The notes beneath the pieces are model-generated. The model saw only the letters and a list, made by a program, of their open reading frames with translations, was not told the origin of the DNA and did no database searches. From the NCBI RefSeq assembly GCF_008831285.2, contig NC_045140.1, positions 25,128,131-25,192,130 on the forward strand: 64,000 nt of DNA. The letters are read 5' to 3'. The translations under genes were made by a program, and so were the position numbers. Source of the DNA: Nymphaea colorata. Taxonomy: Eukaryota; Streptophyta; Magnoliopsida; Nymphaeales; Nymphaeaceae. This document shows, in pieces, positions 1 through 17,782 of the stretch (position 1 is the stretch's first letter; each line of letters begins with the position of its first letter).

Positions 1-986
1 TATATGCGTATAGTGTATGTATGAAGAAGCTGCGCATAATCTGTGCAATTATGTGGAGTGACGACGATGGCGGTGTTCTAGTTGGTGGCGACATTAGTTT
101 ATTGAAAGTGAGTGAGACGGGCACCCAAAGTCTCACCGTACGTTGTGACGTCGTGTAGGCAGCTTCAATGTGCACCAAAGGGCGGACGCCAACGCCTTCA
201 CTCAACTCTAATTATTTGAGAGATTTTGCCTTCCACTCTAAATCTTTTTTAAAACACTATTTTTAGTTGATCGTGAGGCGGCCTCATTCTACCGCGCGAG
301 TGAAAACCAAAGCCTCTTCCCTTGATTTTTCCTTGTCCAACCCCGGCGAAAATTAAAGTTTTTCTCCTCAATTTTTCTTTGTCTACGGCTCAAATGAAAA
401 ATAAAGCTTTTCTCTCCAATTTTCCCTTGTTCTTAGGGTCTAAACTTGGTGTAGGGTCTGAATCCACATCAGCTAGTATAGCAAACGTCCTTAAGACATT
501 CTTATAACTCGATCGAACCAACATATATACTGCCTTTCTTTTATAACATATTTTTATATATAATTACTACAATTTAAAATTTCTTTTACTATTTAATATT
601 TATAAATTTTAAGGTAGAAAAGATAGTTGAAATAAAGGTAAAAATGTGAGGGAAAAAAAAAGGTTGTTTGTGAGAGAGAGAGAGAGAGAGAGCGTGTGTT
701 TGTTAACATATTTTGACGATCTCCCGATTTAATTATATATATGCACGAGTTCAGATAAGATTTTGTTACTTCTAAATTTGAATTTGAACAGTAATTCCAA
801 TCAAGTGAGGCAAATAATATACTGTTAGTCAGATATGGCAACGATGGTCGATTTAAGTTAGAGCCACTGACGTTTCGCGTGTCCACAGACAAAGAGGGAG
901 AAAAAGGCAGAGGGAGCCGATAAAATGGAAATCCAAATAGCTGACAAGATGTCACCATAACACAAAAAACAAGCAAATCATACAAA

Positions 987-1029
<43 letters not shown>

Positions 1030-1033
1030 CTCT

Positions 1034-1064
<31 letters not shown>

Positions 1065-1714
1065 ATACTGGTAGTTGTAGAACAAGCTGATGAAGGATTA
1101 AATTAAACTTATTAAACTTTAAAGATAAACGTTTACAATAGTTTCTTAATTTGTAAATAATGGTTTCCGTAGTAATCTCTCTCTCTCTCAAAAAATGTAT
1201 TGTTCCTTAATTTGTTTGTTGTTTTTAACTCAACGTGCCTAAGTTTATAACCTAGTGTAGATTCAATAACAAAAGCTAAAAAAATTTTGTTGAAACTTTT
1301 ACGGTAAACGCGCTCGCTAGCTATATCAATGCATGGTATAAAGATACAAACAAATTGTTACATCTGTATGAAGATTTTGGAAACAGTTTTCAACCAGCAA
1401 TCGACGCACCTCGACTTTACCTCACTAGCTGCATCATTGTTCTAGGCGCGTAAACATCAGTATGAAGATCTTGAAATAATGAAATACTAAAGCAGAATCT
1501 AAAACATGTCCCAATCGATATAGTGGAAAACTAACCAAGACCATAACCCCAGCGAGTCTGTCCAGAACGAGAATCTCAATTGGCTGCATTAGCGAGCCAA
1601 CTAAGCTCAATATTCTAGCACCAGCTATAGCTCGAGTCGAGCTCGATCTGCTACTATATATCAACACCAACTGTGGACTCTAACAGGCCAAGCTCCATAC
1701 ATGGCCCCTATGCA
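1..1714. other. intergenic, AT-rich, microsatellite-dense
   Basis: I find no supportable gene. Short frames here lack recognisable domains and several are translations of (GA)n or (AT)n tracts. A purine repeat lies at 672-692 and a compound AT/AG microsatellite at 990-1061. Confidence 0.7.
990..1061. repeat. compound microsatellite (AT)n then (AG)n
   Basis: About 38 bp of alternating AT (990-1027) is followed after a short spacer by about 28 bp of AG (1034-1061). A shorter (CT) run lies at 1174-1189. Confidence 0.95.
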
Positions 1715-1954
1715 TAGGGGTGGACAACGATAAGTACATTGGCTGGCTACTAAGTTTACAATAAAACGAGCTAACAAGCTCAAGCTCGAGCAATAAAACG
1801 AGCTAACAAGCTCAAGCTCGAGCTCTGACATGCTTGATCGAACCGAGCTCGAGTTAACATTACATACTTGAGCGTAGCTCGAGCTGTGCAAATAAAAGCT
1901 GAGTTGAGTTCGAACTGACCAAGTTTAGGCTCCGCTCCACTTTGTTCAACCCTT
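1715..1954. mobile_element. degenerate TCGAG-rich hAT-like MITE
   Basis: The left end reads TAGGGGTGGACAACG and the right end, on the opposite strand, reads AAGGGTTGAACAAAG, an imperfect inverted pair. The flanking octamers CCTATGCA and CTTATGCC agree at six of eight bases, as in a decayed target duplication. The interior is rich in GAGCTCGAG and related words and contains a 32-bp perfect tandem duplication. It resembles the better-preserved element at 58622-59063. Confidence 0.5.
1759..1822 (+). repeat. perfect 32-bp tandem duplication
   Basis: Two identical 32-bp copies (1759-1790 and 1791-1822) start with CAATAAAACGAGC and end with CTCGAG. They lie inside the degenerate TCGAG-rich element. 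Confidence 0.9.
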
Positions 1955-4100
1955 CTTATGCCGCCCCAGGCACTCTTCACGTTTAAAGGTAGAAAGCTTG
2001 TAAAAAGATGTTACAATAATATTGGAAGTGCGATCTGCCTTATCATATCCATAACTAGACGGCGCGATAAGCTAATTCAATTCATAGGGACACCATGTCC
2101 ACACCATTTAAATGCCACCAAAAACGCTTTCTTGTCACGTCAAAGCTATGCTTTTCCATGGCCTTGTCCTTTACTCTTTCTTTTCTTCACCATCTCGCTC
2201 TCCCTCTCGGTGGCTACATTACAATGATAGCGAACCGATCGCGATCTTGCCAGTGTCCTGCACGAAACGAAGTTTGCTCTTTTTGCTGTTGCAATATGGA
2301 CTGGTGAAGGTAACCGCATCTTCTAGTGTAGTCCAATCCCGCTGGTGTGCTTTTCCAGCTATTATCGCCACTTGTTCATGTCTTCCGCACTAACTTCTTA
2401 TTACTTGAATTCAACTTTTTTTTTAGTCCAAACAAAGCCAAGCAAGTTGATACATTTGCCAAGAACTGTATGGTCCATCCGGTAAGGTAAGGGAGGCCCT
2501 ACCAGGCTCGGGCTTACAGTTTAGGGTCTATGGTATAGGAGGGCATGTGTTTGGGCCCAACCGCAGCCCCTTGAACAAGTCCATGACAACAGAGGTTTCA
2601 CTTAGACGTCGACAATTAAATTGAGGAAGGTCAATAGCTCAAAACCTGTAAGTGTGATGCAAGTATCCGTAAAACTTTCACCGCCGTTTCCGCTGAATGT
2701 CGGTGAACAAATCACCAGTTCTAAAAGTAGTTGATAGAAAGATTTAATGCACGAAGACCGAGTAAGGATCTTCTTTTGCTGTAAATCTATCGGGTGAAGG
2801 AAGCGACGGATATGTAACTCGTGGCCGTGTAATCGAGACAATCATCAATAATATTACTGAGTTGGCTTTCTTCTCGGGAACGTCGGCTCACAAAAGCCGA
2901 CCACTTGCTTCTGGTGCCCTGTCTTTCTCTTGCTTTTTTTTTTTCTTTAATCTTAATGTCGTCTTTTCAAAGTCATATCTAACAAACGACAAAATAAATA
3001 AGACTGATAACTTGGATTTTAGTTAATAATGGTGACAATCGTGACTACAAACGGTTGAACGTGCTTCTTTTTTAACCGTCTATTTCTTATCATTCAAGAA
3101 GCAAAACCATTTGACTTTTTCCAATTTTTTTGGTCACTCAAGCGTCTTTCATGTCTATTGCTCGAGGGATAGTTATGTCTGTTATGTAGGGATATCGCAA
3201 GGCTTTGGATTCTTCGAGCTTCCTTAGTTCAAAATGGAACTGAGTGCGAAAGTTCTGTCGGCCTGAGAGGGTGAAGGTGAATATAGTACATTTCCTTTCA
3301 AGTGAACGGAAAGGGAACCCATCATCTCTTTTCTTTCTTTTGTTTTTAAGGGTTTAAAACAGCTTTGAGGTTTAGGTGTTCGTATGGTATACCTTTTAAT
3401 TTAAATAATAACATATATTGTATGATATACCCTTCAATTTAAATATAACATATGTTACTATTTGTATTCTAAATGAGTAATACCAAAAAGAATTGAACTA
3501 ACGGCACATCAACAGCACACCACTTAAGCCAACCAGCTAGATACTTTAAAGGAGAAGGGAAAAATGGGAAAAGGGCAGTGAACGCATTGTTGGTGTTCCA
3601 GTGCTACATGCAACACGTCTCCTGATTAGCTTTGTCTATTATTAACGATAATAAATCAACTAGAAAGCGCGTTGTCTTGATGGTGCTTCACATTGGCAAA
3701 ATAAAACACAAAGTGTCTGCTCAAGTTTATGGGTAGATCCCCATATATACGAACTGGATATAGTATCAATTAATGATGCAAACCAGCCAGACATAGGACT
3801 GCAGAAAGTTGAACTCTAATTGGATCCTGTACCGCTAAAAGTGAGCACAATTTCTCCTATCTAACCAATTTGCATCCCTCATATCCCCATCCTCTCTCCC
3901 TCCCAAGAAAAATAGTTAGATCAAATATCGGAAACAGCATGAAGAGGATGAGTTGATCCAACTGTTTGCGATTTAGGAAAGTGGAAACTTTTGAAGTCCG
4001 ACAAAGCATCAGGAAAAGATAAGACGCATCGCTCTTTCGGTTCCTTGTTCTTTTGTGTTGTGTGGGGTGAAGGCGTGAAGCACAGTACCAAGAGGCGCTG
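1955..4100. other. intergenic, no gene seen
   Basis: AT-rich DNA with no convincing exon. At about 2480-2580 a GC-richer patch (GGCCC and GGGCCC words) looks like an old repeat remnant. A T-rich tract lies at 2934-2946. Confidence 0.6.
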
Positions 4101-4184
4101 CACTAGAAAAAACAAAGAAGAGGAGAGTTGAGTATTTTAAGGCACTAGAAAAAACAAAGGAAGAGAGAGTTGAGTATTTTAAGG
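4101..4184 (+). repeat. 42-bp near-perfect tandem duplication
   Basis: Copies at 4101-4142 and 4143-4184 both begin CACTAGAAAAAACAAAG and end GAGTATTTTAAGG. They differ only by small changes in the central purine stretch, so the duplication is recent. Confidence 0.85.
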
Positions 4185-6720
4185 ATTTGTCAAAAAAAAT
4201 AAAGTCTTTTTTGTACTTTTTAACATTTTCACTTGTGTTTTTTTATCCTTGCAGGAGGATTTGCCTTTTTTTTTATTGACTAGGGGTATTAGCAAAATTT
4301 TTGTGCACTGGGCGGGCGGTGCATATAACCAACTTCGAATAATAAGGCACTTTTTCCTTGTCATTGTCAGACATGCACTAAGCAGCATTTGGATGATGGA
4401 GGTAAGGGAAAAAGAAGGGGCTTGTTCTTTTACTCGGGCAGTGGGCAAACAGACAGTTGAAACCTGAGATGTATGCTCCCGATTTCAATTTAAGTAGATA
4501 GTGATTCGCTTTTTAATCGATTGCGTCCAACTCTGGATTTGATGATGTCAACTCTGTTTATGATGACAATACCCATATGTTACCCGAGCTTGATCCATCC
4601 TGAAGAGGACGTGACGATTCGCTTTATGAATGCAAAGGAGAGGAGTTTTTGACCGGAAAAGGGAATGGCAGGGCGCCACTCAACTCTTCTTTCCATTTTT
4701 CTGGCAAAAGTCCAGTGCTTGACAGGAAAGCCTTTTGACACTGCAGGGCGATCTTTCTTGTGACAAATGAGTTGCTTGGTAATGGAGAAGTAATGAGTCT
4801 TGTCATGAGAGTGGATGTACAAGACACAGCCAGTGATGGTGCCGTACTCTCAGCTGTTTGATATTGCAAAAATGAATTAGAATAAAACTTACCGAATGTC
4901 ACTTCTTTCAGCAAGCCAAAAGGCTATGATCTCTGTCTGGATATTGGCAGGCCTTCAGTTGATAAGAACTTGAGGTCCCCTAATAATACTTGTGGCTGAC
5001 TATCGCCAACTATAAGGCAAGCCCAAAAAAGTTGCAGGAGACATATTGAGACACTGATTGCAACCTCCCGCTCCTCTTTTCGAGAAAGAATCAAGTGCCT
5101 AATGCTGCTCAAAAGGTTGTGTTTGTTTAAAGTGTTTTCTTTCAAATATTATCCATATAGATGCGATCTTAGATGATTTTAGTTCTTCAACTTGCTTCGA
5201 AATTTTATAAACCAATAACCCTTGTTTCTACATCCAAGAGTCTCGTTCAAACGTCTAGTCATGAGATTTTAATCATGTAGTTCACATCCACTCCATATAT
5301 GGTTAGACATTTAGTAAAGGAACTACCCCAAAAAAAAATTCTTGAGAACTTTTGCTTCAATGAGTTCCCATCCACTGCTAGCTTTTCCCTTTTCTCTCCT
5401 AAAGATTCGGTAACAAGTGCAAGGATGTGCAAATGCCCACACCATCCTCTGCGGCCGTCAAAATCACAGAGTTCCTCTGGTCCTCCATTTATGGAACACG
5501 GAAGCACTCGTGTTGCCGAATAATTATGAAGCACAAAAGCACTACAACATGGCGATATTTGGTATACGCGGCTATGCTTCATCTCCTTGGTTTTTTTCTA
5601 CTTTTTCTAATCTCATGATACCAAAAGGTAGGGCCATGGTCCGCTGAGAAAAAGCTGGAGAAAGGAGAGAAGCAAACGCGCTTTTGCATGGGTGGCTCAA
5701 GATTGATTCATTTTGAGTTTCAGTTTTCACCCTGTGGGTTTTACTAGGACGAAAATTCAAACTGCCCTATGCTCATCTCAATATTTACAGAAGATGGGAA
5801 GTACCAGTGTGCAAAAAGAAGTTCATACAAATTTATCAAAAAACATGCAGAAGATTGTGCTAGCCCCTAGATCACGGTGGGTACTCAACATTCTAATTGA
5901 CGGGTGTATCCCTCCCTACCCAGAGCCTAAAGCAACTCTGGACTCCATTTGCAAAGGGAGAGGGGGAGAAGCTTCAGCTTCTTCCGGATATCTCCCTGAT
6001 CATAGGCCTCTACCCTTTTCTTGTGGTTGACGGTGCTGTAAAACTGAACAAGTTTTGAACGTAGAACCCCATATAAAGTAAGGTAGTCTTTGAAAAACTG
6101 TCCATGGGTGAACCGTGAAAGTATCTTGCAAAAGGTATCATCGTTCAGGAAAAGGATGTGAACGCGGTGCCAATTTTTTGTGTTCGGAGAATTGAGACAA
6201 GTTTTCAATCCCTTGCTGTTCAATGTTTGAAGAAATGGTTTGAGATGAAACAATGTGATAAACTTGTAAGCGGTGAGAAATTTGCGGCCCACCCAAGTAA
6301 AAGTTAGATGCTGATGAATGTTCGATGACGTAAATGAAATACCACTGGGAATACAAGATGGGAAACGCATACTGCAGATAACTTTGAATATATAAAATAC
6401 CAAAAGATGGGAGCAGGAGAAGGGTCACCATGGCAGCGGAAGAACGTCGTCAAGGAGTACGGGCGCTCATCTCAGCGTTGCAGGTGAACGCGAGAGCAAA
6501 GGATGGGCGATTAGAGCGTTGAGACAGCTCTGTCGAGGGGGTCGGCCTAGATCATTATCTAAATGAGATTGTGGCGCTTTGCTTTAAGCGGTTACGGGTT
6601 ACCCAATAGGAGGAGGAAGAGGACTGCTGGGAGGAGGTGTAAGGGAGACTAAATTGGGCGGCAGAGGCAAGCCGCAGTGATTGTGTGACTGTGTCTGTCG
6701 AGGGAGCGAAGCAGACGGTA

Positions 6721-6760
<40 letters not shown>

Positions 6761-6761
6761 A
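6721..6761. repeat. compound microsatellite (TC)n (AC)n
   Basis: About 22 bp of alternating CT (6721-6742) runs directly into about 19 bp of alternating CA (6743-6761). Confidence 0.93.
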
Positions 6762-6830
6762 TTGCATTGCATGCATCCTAGGCTAGGTAGGCTATTGAAG
6801 GAGCGCGAGAACTGCTTTGCTGTTTCCACT

Positions 6831-6868
6831 TTAGGGTTCTCATGCAACATTAGGGTTCTCATGCAACA
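6831..6868 (+). repeat. 19-bp perfect tandem duplication
   Basis: The unit starts TTAGGGTTCTCATG and is present at 6831-6849 and 6850-6868. Each copy opens with a telobox-like TTAGGGTT. Confidence 0.9.
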
Positions 6869-7422
6869 GGTGGCTTCACCTTCATCCTGTTGATGGGGCA
6901 ACGGTGCAACCAATTTTTCAACGATAATTTACTTCGTCAAACTCATTTCATCTCACTGGAGACGTTCCCGGTTTGATTGGTTTCCGAGGGAGACCGACAG
7001 GAAAGCAGATAAAATTTAGGTTCACCTGAAACATGTCAGCCCAAAAGAGGGTGAGTTATATCATTCGCAGGGATCTAAATTCGATTCGAGACCGATTTGT
7101 GGGGCTTGCTACTATTTTCCTTGTTCATAAGAGAGAGAGAGCTTGTGAAACCAGGTCTTTTTGAGTCCAAAATAACTCCAAATGTGCTTGGGGGCAGCAG
7201 CAACAGGCGTGTTTTCTCCCTCATCTCGAAAAGCTTAGGTGCGCTTTTGAGCGAAGTTAAGAGCAGGAACGTATTATTCTTTGTTTTATCAAAACAGGAT
7301 TTGTCAATTTTAATAGTTTAAGTTTAACAAGAGCAGGAATATTGTTTAAAATTTAGCACATATATCCTAAACATCTTGCTCTTCGCAGAAGTTGTCCAAA
7401 ATCTACTCATAGGAGTGGCTCC

Positions 7423-7423
<1 letters not shown>

Positions 7424-7464
<41 letters not shown>
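7424..7464. repeat. (AT)n microsatellite near the 3' end of RPT2
   Basis: About 41 bp of alternating TA, roughly 345 bp beyond the RPT2 stop codon. Confidence 0.95.
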
Positions 7465-7466
<2 letters not shown>

Positions 7467-7807
7467 TTTCAAGAGCTTCGTTTGCCTGATTACGAAGTCA
7501 AAAGTCAGGAGTTCCAACATCTGGAGTGGGGCCCACTCGGCATGAACGAACTGATGAAGGACTGCCCAACCCCAGACTTGCCTACGGACAAGAAGCAAAT
7601 GGCAACCGCACAGCAATTCAGTTAAAATCCCATGAAAGAGAAAAGAAATGAATAGTTGCTTGATAGAAATTATACAAGTTGATTATGCCCACACCAACTT
7701 GCAGGAGAAGAGAAGTAATATAAGTTCCCAAAAGACAAAAAACGGAAAAGGTGACATGCTTCCCAAGCAAAGAGCGTGCATACAGCTGTATATTATCATA
7801 AATTCTT

Positions 7808-13285
<5,478 letters not shown>

Positions 13286-13399
13286 CCCTGAGCAGGTTAG
13301 GTGGACGGAAAGAGCAGAAGGAAGGTGCGGCAAGGGAAAAAGGAAAGCAAGAAGCGACGATCCAGTCGCTTGGTTTGCTTGCGAAAGAGGTCACCGAGG

Positions 13400-13407
13400 T
13401 ATCTATA
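13400..13407 (-). promoter_or_regulatory. possible TATA box of RPT2
   Basis: The minus strand reads TATAGATA about 115 bp upstream of the RPT2 start codon. That spacing would allow a leader of about 85 nt. The match is a weak TATA variant and no transcript end is visible, so this is an inference. Confidence 0.3.
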
Positions 13408-13944
13408 CTGGTGCGGTCGCGCATAGGGGCAAAATGGATCGGTTTCTGTTCCATACACGGTTCAAAATAAACCATTTATTGACACGCTTGAGCTTTGTAT
13501 TTCTTTCGCTTAATTGATTTTCTTATGTAATATTTAGGTGCATTCGTATTCGATGAGTGACATTTACGTTGAATCATTCTTCAAAATTAGTTCCGTTTAG
13601 GATTTAACTCAAAACCCAATTTTATTTTGAAATGCCTTAGTTTTAAAAAAACTGAATGTCAATCGAGCCCACTATAAATGGAGTTAAGTGGTATGTCATA
13701 TGAGTGCGGGTGTCATCGTGACATATCCCAAAAATTTGAGTGCGAGAGTGAAGCGAGGGTGTATATATATAATATATTTATTATGTATATATAAATATAA
13801 GTATTGATAATATATATAATTTTAGTTTGTTTCTTAGCTTAATGTGTCATTTCCTTTTACTTTTATTACTATAAATAAAAAAAAAGGGACAGGAAGAAAA
13901 AAAATGAAAAATATTTTGAACTTGCATAAAAAATGACGTGATTG

Positions 13945-14030
13945 GGGTGTGTATCGGAACAGCACCAGCATCGTATCGACACAGGTGCAGCCTCTTTTTT
14001 GAAGAGTCCATGTGACATAGGTTAATTGGG
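13945..14030. repeat. fragment resembling a plant dispersed repeat
   Basis: Words such as GTATCGACACAGGTGCAGCC followed by GAAGAGTCCATGTGACATAGG resemble a GACACGGGTGCGG...AGAGTCCGTGTAACATAGG repeat that I recall from many angiosperm genomes. No terminal repeats or target duplication are seen. Recognition is from memory. Confidence 0.35.
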
Positions 14031-16250
14031 CAGCGTAGGGGTTTAAATTCAGAGAACGGGCTATATACAAAATGTATTCTTCATACAAGCTAGCTACTAG
14101 GGAGAACCCTGCCCTTATCACGTGGCAGGGCAGAATGTGGGATTATGTCGTTGCTGCTACTTGTTATTGACCTCAATTTGTTTGTGTCGTGCATTCCTGC
14201 CCACAATGAATGTCTGATATTGTTGATGATGTGTTGTATTATGTTACTTGTGCAATGTTCCATCCACATAACGCACATGCATTATATGTGTTTCATTTGA
14301 TAGTTTGTTATGATCAGTGATATATTTGATCACTTGTAATATACTATTTACACGTTTTTTTGAGTTAATTTTCTTTCATATACCCAGCAAGCGAGAGCAC
14401 TTAATTGATCGGATCATCGATCTGAAAATGGGATGAAAATGATCAAGGGGTGAATGTAATGATGCAAATTTTGCACCTTTATCTTTTGGTTGTGGAGTAT
14501 TTACAACGTATATACAACCCATTTTTTGCTGTGATCCTCATGTATATGATAATGATGTATACATATATGTTTTTGGATTGACACGATGTTGTCTTTCTGA
14601 ATGTTTTGTTACCATATGCATAGAATTATACATTCGTTGTTGTGTTCATGCTATATAATACCTATACAGTCGATTGAAAAATTATATTTCTACCCCCATT
14701 AAAATTTGAAACTATAATTTGGCCATTCATGAGAAATTTTTTGCCACTCCCTTGTTTGGAGCTACTTGGCGATGAAAATAGTTTGATACTGTTTCGTAAA
14801 TATGCTCCAAAGATTATGGTAAATTCACAAAATATTATGTTATAATACTATGGATCCACCCCAATCTATTGTAGATTCAATGAACAGTAACAAGTTGTTG
14901 CTATTGTCAAAAAACCTCTTGTTGATTTATAGCTTCTATTTAATATTTTACTATAAATAAACTCAATCTATATTTATAGAATTAGCGAAAAACTAAGCAT
15001 GCGTAACCAGTAACATGTTATAACACAGTTCCAACTATGGGCCAGTAAAGAAAAACGTAGAAGTTGGAGGTAGGAAAAAATATACTAAACGAATAACAAA
15101 AACATTTGCCTAGTGATGTTTGTTTTTTTTCTTTTTTCAATTAGCAAATTGGAGCTAATATGGGCACTGCTAGCTGCTGCTCAAGACTAGATATTAACAT
15201 TAAAATTATATAGGTTCTAAATAGAAAGACTTGAACCAGTTTGAAGGGCAACCCTTCAATAATGCTAAGCATCAGGCCTGGGTACCCAACCAGCCAATTG
15301 TATACTCGGCCTGATCAGGTTGAGTCTGGGCATGAAAATCAGTCTAGTGGGCTGAGATCCGTTGTGCCGAGCTCAACCCAACAAATAAATGAGCCACACC
15401 CCGTCACAGCATTCTGCTCAGACATTGTCAGGCCAAGGGGCGGAGGGAGGGGGGCCCACTTGGGTCATTGCCCAGGTGAGCGTAAGAAAAAAAATTATAT
15501 TGAAAAAATTAAATTCTTTTAGTTTGGTCTGCCTGCCAATGATTTGGCTCGTCTCTGAAAAAAATCTTGACTTAGCCCCTGGTCAGGTGGAAACAGATTT
15601 TTTTCTTTGATCTTTTATTTTCATTTTACAATAATGACTTGTCAAGGTGCAGGTGAGCCTCCTTCTTTCTTTAGATCAATTTCGTTGTAAAAGTACAACA
15701 GAAAAATGCGCTGACAACTATTTCCGTTAAAACTTTTTGGTCCTTGGCTGAGTAGAAAAAAACTTGCCCATTTGATGTTAAAAAGAAATATATTAAAAAA
15801 AACATCGAGCAGAGCTTGGGCACAAAAGTTGGCTTTAGCCTCAGGCTTAACGGATTTGTCGAATCTTTGTTGAACTCAAGTTCAGATTCAATTAACCGGA
15901 CGAGAGTCCAATTTAAAATCAGGTCTATTTTTTTTTTTTCACTATCCATTTACTTCATCCAACTGAAGAATTGGATCAGTGATAAGGGTGTATCTAATAC
16001 ACTTACATTTTAACTACTTACTTGGCATTAGAATCTATTTGAGCTGAAAATAGGGTCGAAAGGTATTAGGTCATATATGCACCATGTTGGATCAGATCTC
16101 TCTTCCCTCTCGAAAAATTTCATCATTGTCAATATATACATTCTTATATATAGAGTATAAGAAGTGGAGTGGAGCCAAGGGAGGGCCCATAGGAGCCTGC
16201 CTCGTTTAAAAAAAAATTATATATGAATTTTAGAAAATTTTATTTGTTCA

Positions 16251-16253
<3 letters not shown>

Positions 16254-16296
<43 letters not shown>
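16254..16296. repeat. (AT)n microsatellite
   Basis: About 43 bp of alternating AT, next to a GGAGCCAAGGGAGGGCCC remnant at about 16160. Confidence 0.95.
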
Positions 16297-16300
<4 letters not shown>

Positions 16301-16797
16301 CAACCGATTCAAATGAAATTGGACTTATCTGATTTGGTGCCTGGTCTGATTCAAGGTGAACACATTTTTTTTATTTATATTTATACGTTATTACGCACCT
16401 GATATTTATAACAAGAAATGGTTGCACCAGCCATGGCCGATCCAGGCCCACCTAAAGGTGAACAAGATATAGAGAGAGAATAAGGTATTCTTACGGTCAT
16501 ACATGTACAAGAAAAGCAGGGATTGGGAGGGCTCCTCCAAAAAATAAGAGATTACAAAATAGATGGGCCAAGCAGGAGCTTGCATGAGCCCTAACCCTAA
16601 AAATTAACTCATTTTATATAAATTTTTTTGAAAAACGATATTGCATAAAATTGTTGGAGCACCCGTTTTTCTAAAAGGAGATTCTAATGGTTTTTCATTA
16701 AGCTCCTCATATAAAACATTAGGATGAGGATTGATAGGCGAATAATTATAGTTTTGAATCTTTATAACATTATCTCTTCGTACTATAAAAGAAATAC

Positions 16798-16847
16798 ATT
16801 GATATACAAATTAAAGTATGATATTGATATACAAATTAAAGTATGAT
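16798..16847 (+). repeat. 25-bp perfect tandem duplication
   Basis: The unit begins ATTGATATACAAATTAAAG and is repeated exactly at 16798-16822 and 16823-16847. Confidence 0.92.
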
Positions 16848-17203
16848 AGGTGGTGACACCATAAAACAACATTAGGGGATGAAAGTAATTAGGAAAGGGA
16901 AAGTTTGAGTGGTGAGGATAGAATCTGGCTCACCGAATTTTGATTACCTTTTTTTTTTAATAAATTTACGTTTTTTCTCATTTTTTGGGGGTTGATTCAT
17001 TGTTCCCCTAAAACGTTGCAATATTAACTCGTTTACTATTTATAAACCTGTTAACTTGTTACAATTAACTTACAATCTATTTTTTTGTTTTTTTTTTTTG
17101 TAAGAAAAAGGGGAAAGAAGATGGAGGGCTCCGTTTCACGGACCGGCAAATCGCGATCACGTAACCGGATCGGCACGCTTTTTAGTGACCGCCTTAGATC
17201 GCA

Positions 17204-17782
17204 ACGTGGCGTCCTTTTATTGGCCCCCGTAAAAGCGAAACGTAACTTCCAGCCTGCTCGTGCCACGTGGTGCTGACTTGGCAGCCAGCCAGGGCCTCCT
17301 CGCGGGAGCGAATAATCCTGAAAGATTCCTACCTCCACCGAAATCCTAAACTTAGAAAGAAAGGGCCGAAGCGAGCAAAAATTTATTCGCGGAGGCATCA
17401 TTCGCAGAATATTGCCCTTTTATACAAACTTTTTAACTAATTCTCCAAAATAATTAAATACGAATTCAAATGCCAACTCCAATTAATGAAAAAATAAATA
17501 TTAAGCAGATATCGTCAGATTATAAGAATAATTATCGTTGTAAATTCCAAATTAGACATAGGAGCAGACTTTTTATTTTTATTTTAAATCTCAATTTCAT
17601 TTTTTGTTGGGGGGCATGGAAAATTGCCTATGATATTTCGCCTCGTTTCGCGTTTTTAAATCAGGCAGAACAAAATAAGAAAAATGCCAAAGAAAGTATT
17701 GAATAGTAGGCTGATTTTTGGAGTGCACAGATAAAAAAGGCGATGGTTATTGCATGCCACGTTGCATTTTCGGACACGTGGC
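17204..17782 (+). promoter_or_regulatory. cluster of ACGTGGC / G-box (ABRE-type) cores upstream of the RAF gene
   Basis: ACGTGGC occurs at 17204-17210 and at 17776-17782, the latter within a full CACGTG G-box (17775-17780). GCCACGT, the same core on the minus strand, occurs at 17262-17268 (in a second CACGTG at 17264-17269) and at 17756-17762. These are canonical bZIP/ABF recognition cores. They lie about 0.2-0.8 kb upstream of the probable transcription start of the PB1-RAF gene. Regulation by ABA or osmotic stress is an inference from these motifs. Confidence 0.55.

Larger units (their letters stand above)
5259..6913 (-). other. possible unrecognised or decayed transcription unit on the minus strand
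   Basis: The minus strand has a (GT)n and (GA)n leader-like stretch (6761-6721), CT-rich DNA, then open frames: a 158-codon frame at 6403-5927 and a 107-codon frame at 5582-5259. They are longer than most random frames here, but neither product resembles a family I know, and I cannot join them through obvious splice sites. On the plus strand a short frame starts at 6430 (MAAEERRQG...) in a good initiation context with a donor-like CAGGTGAAC after 18 codons. I treat all of this as unproven. Confidence 0.2.
13286..17203. other. intergenic region between RPT2 and RAF genes
   Basis: No gene is seen. The RPT2-proximal 200 bp should be its promoter and leader. The rest is AT-rich with repeat remnants: a dispersed-repeat fragment at 13945-14030, GGCGGAG-type remnants near 15434 and 16160, an (AT)n run at 16254-16296 and a tandem duplication at 16798-16847. 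Confidence 0.65.

Noticed and set aside
6831..6868. Telomere-like TTAGGG repeats
   Set aside because: Only two copies, as part of a 19-bp unit; this is a tandem duplication carrying a telobox, not telomeric DNA.
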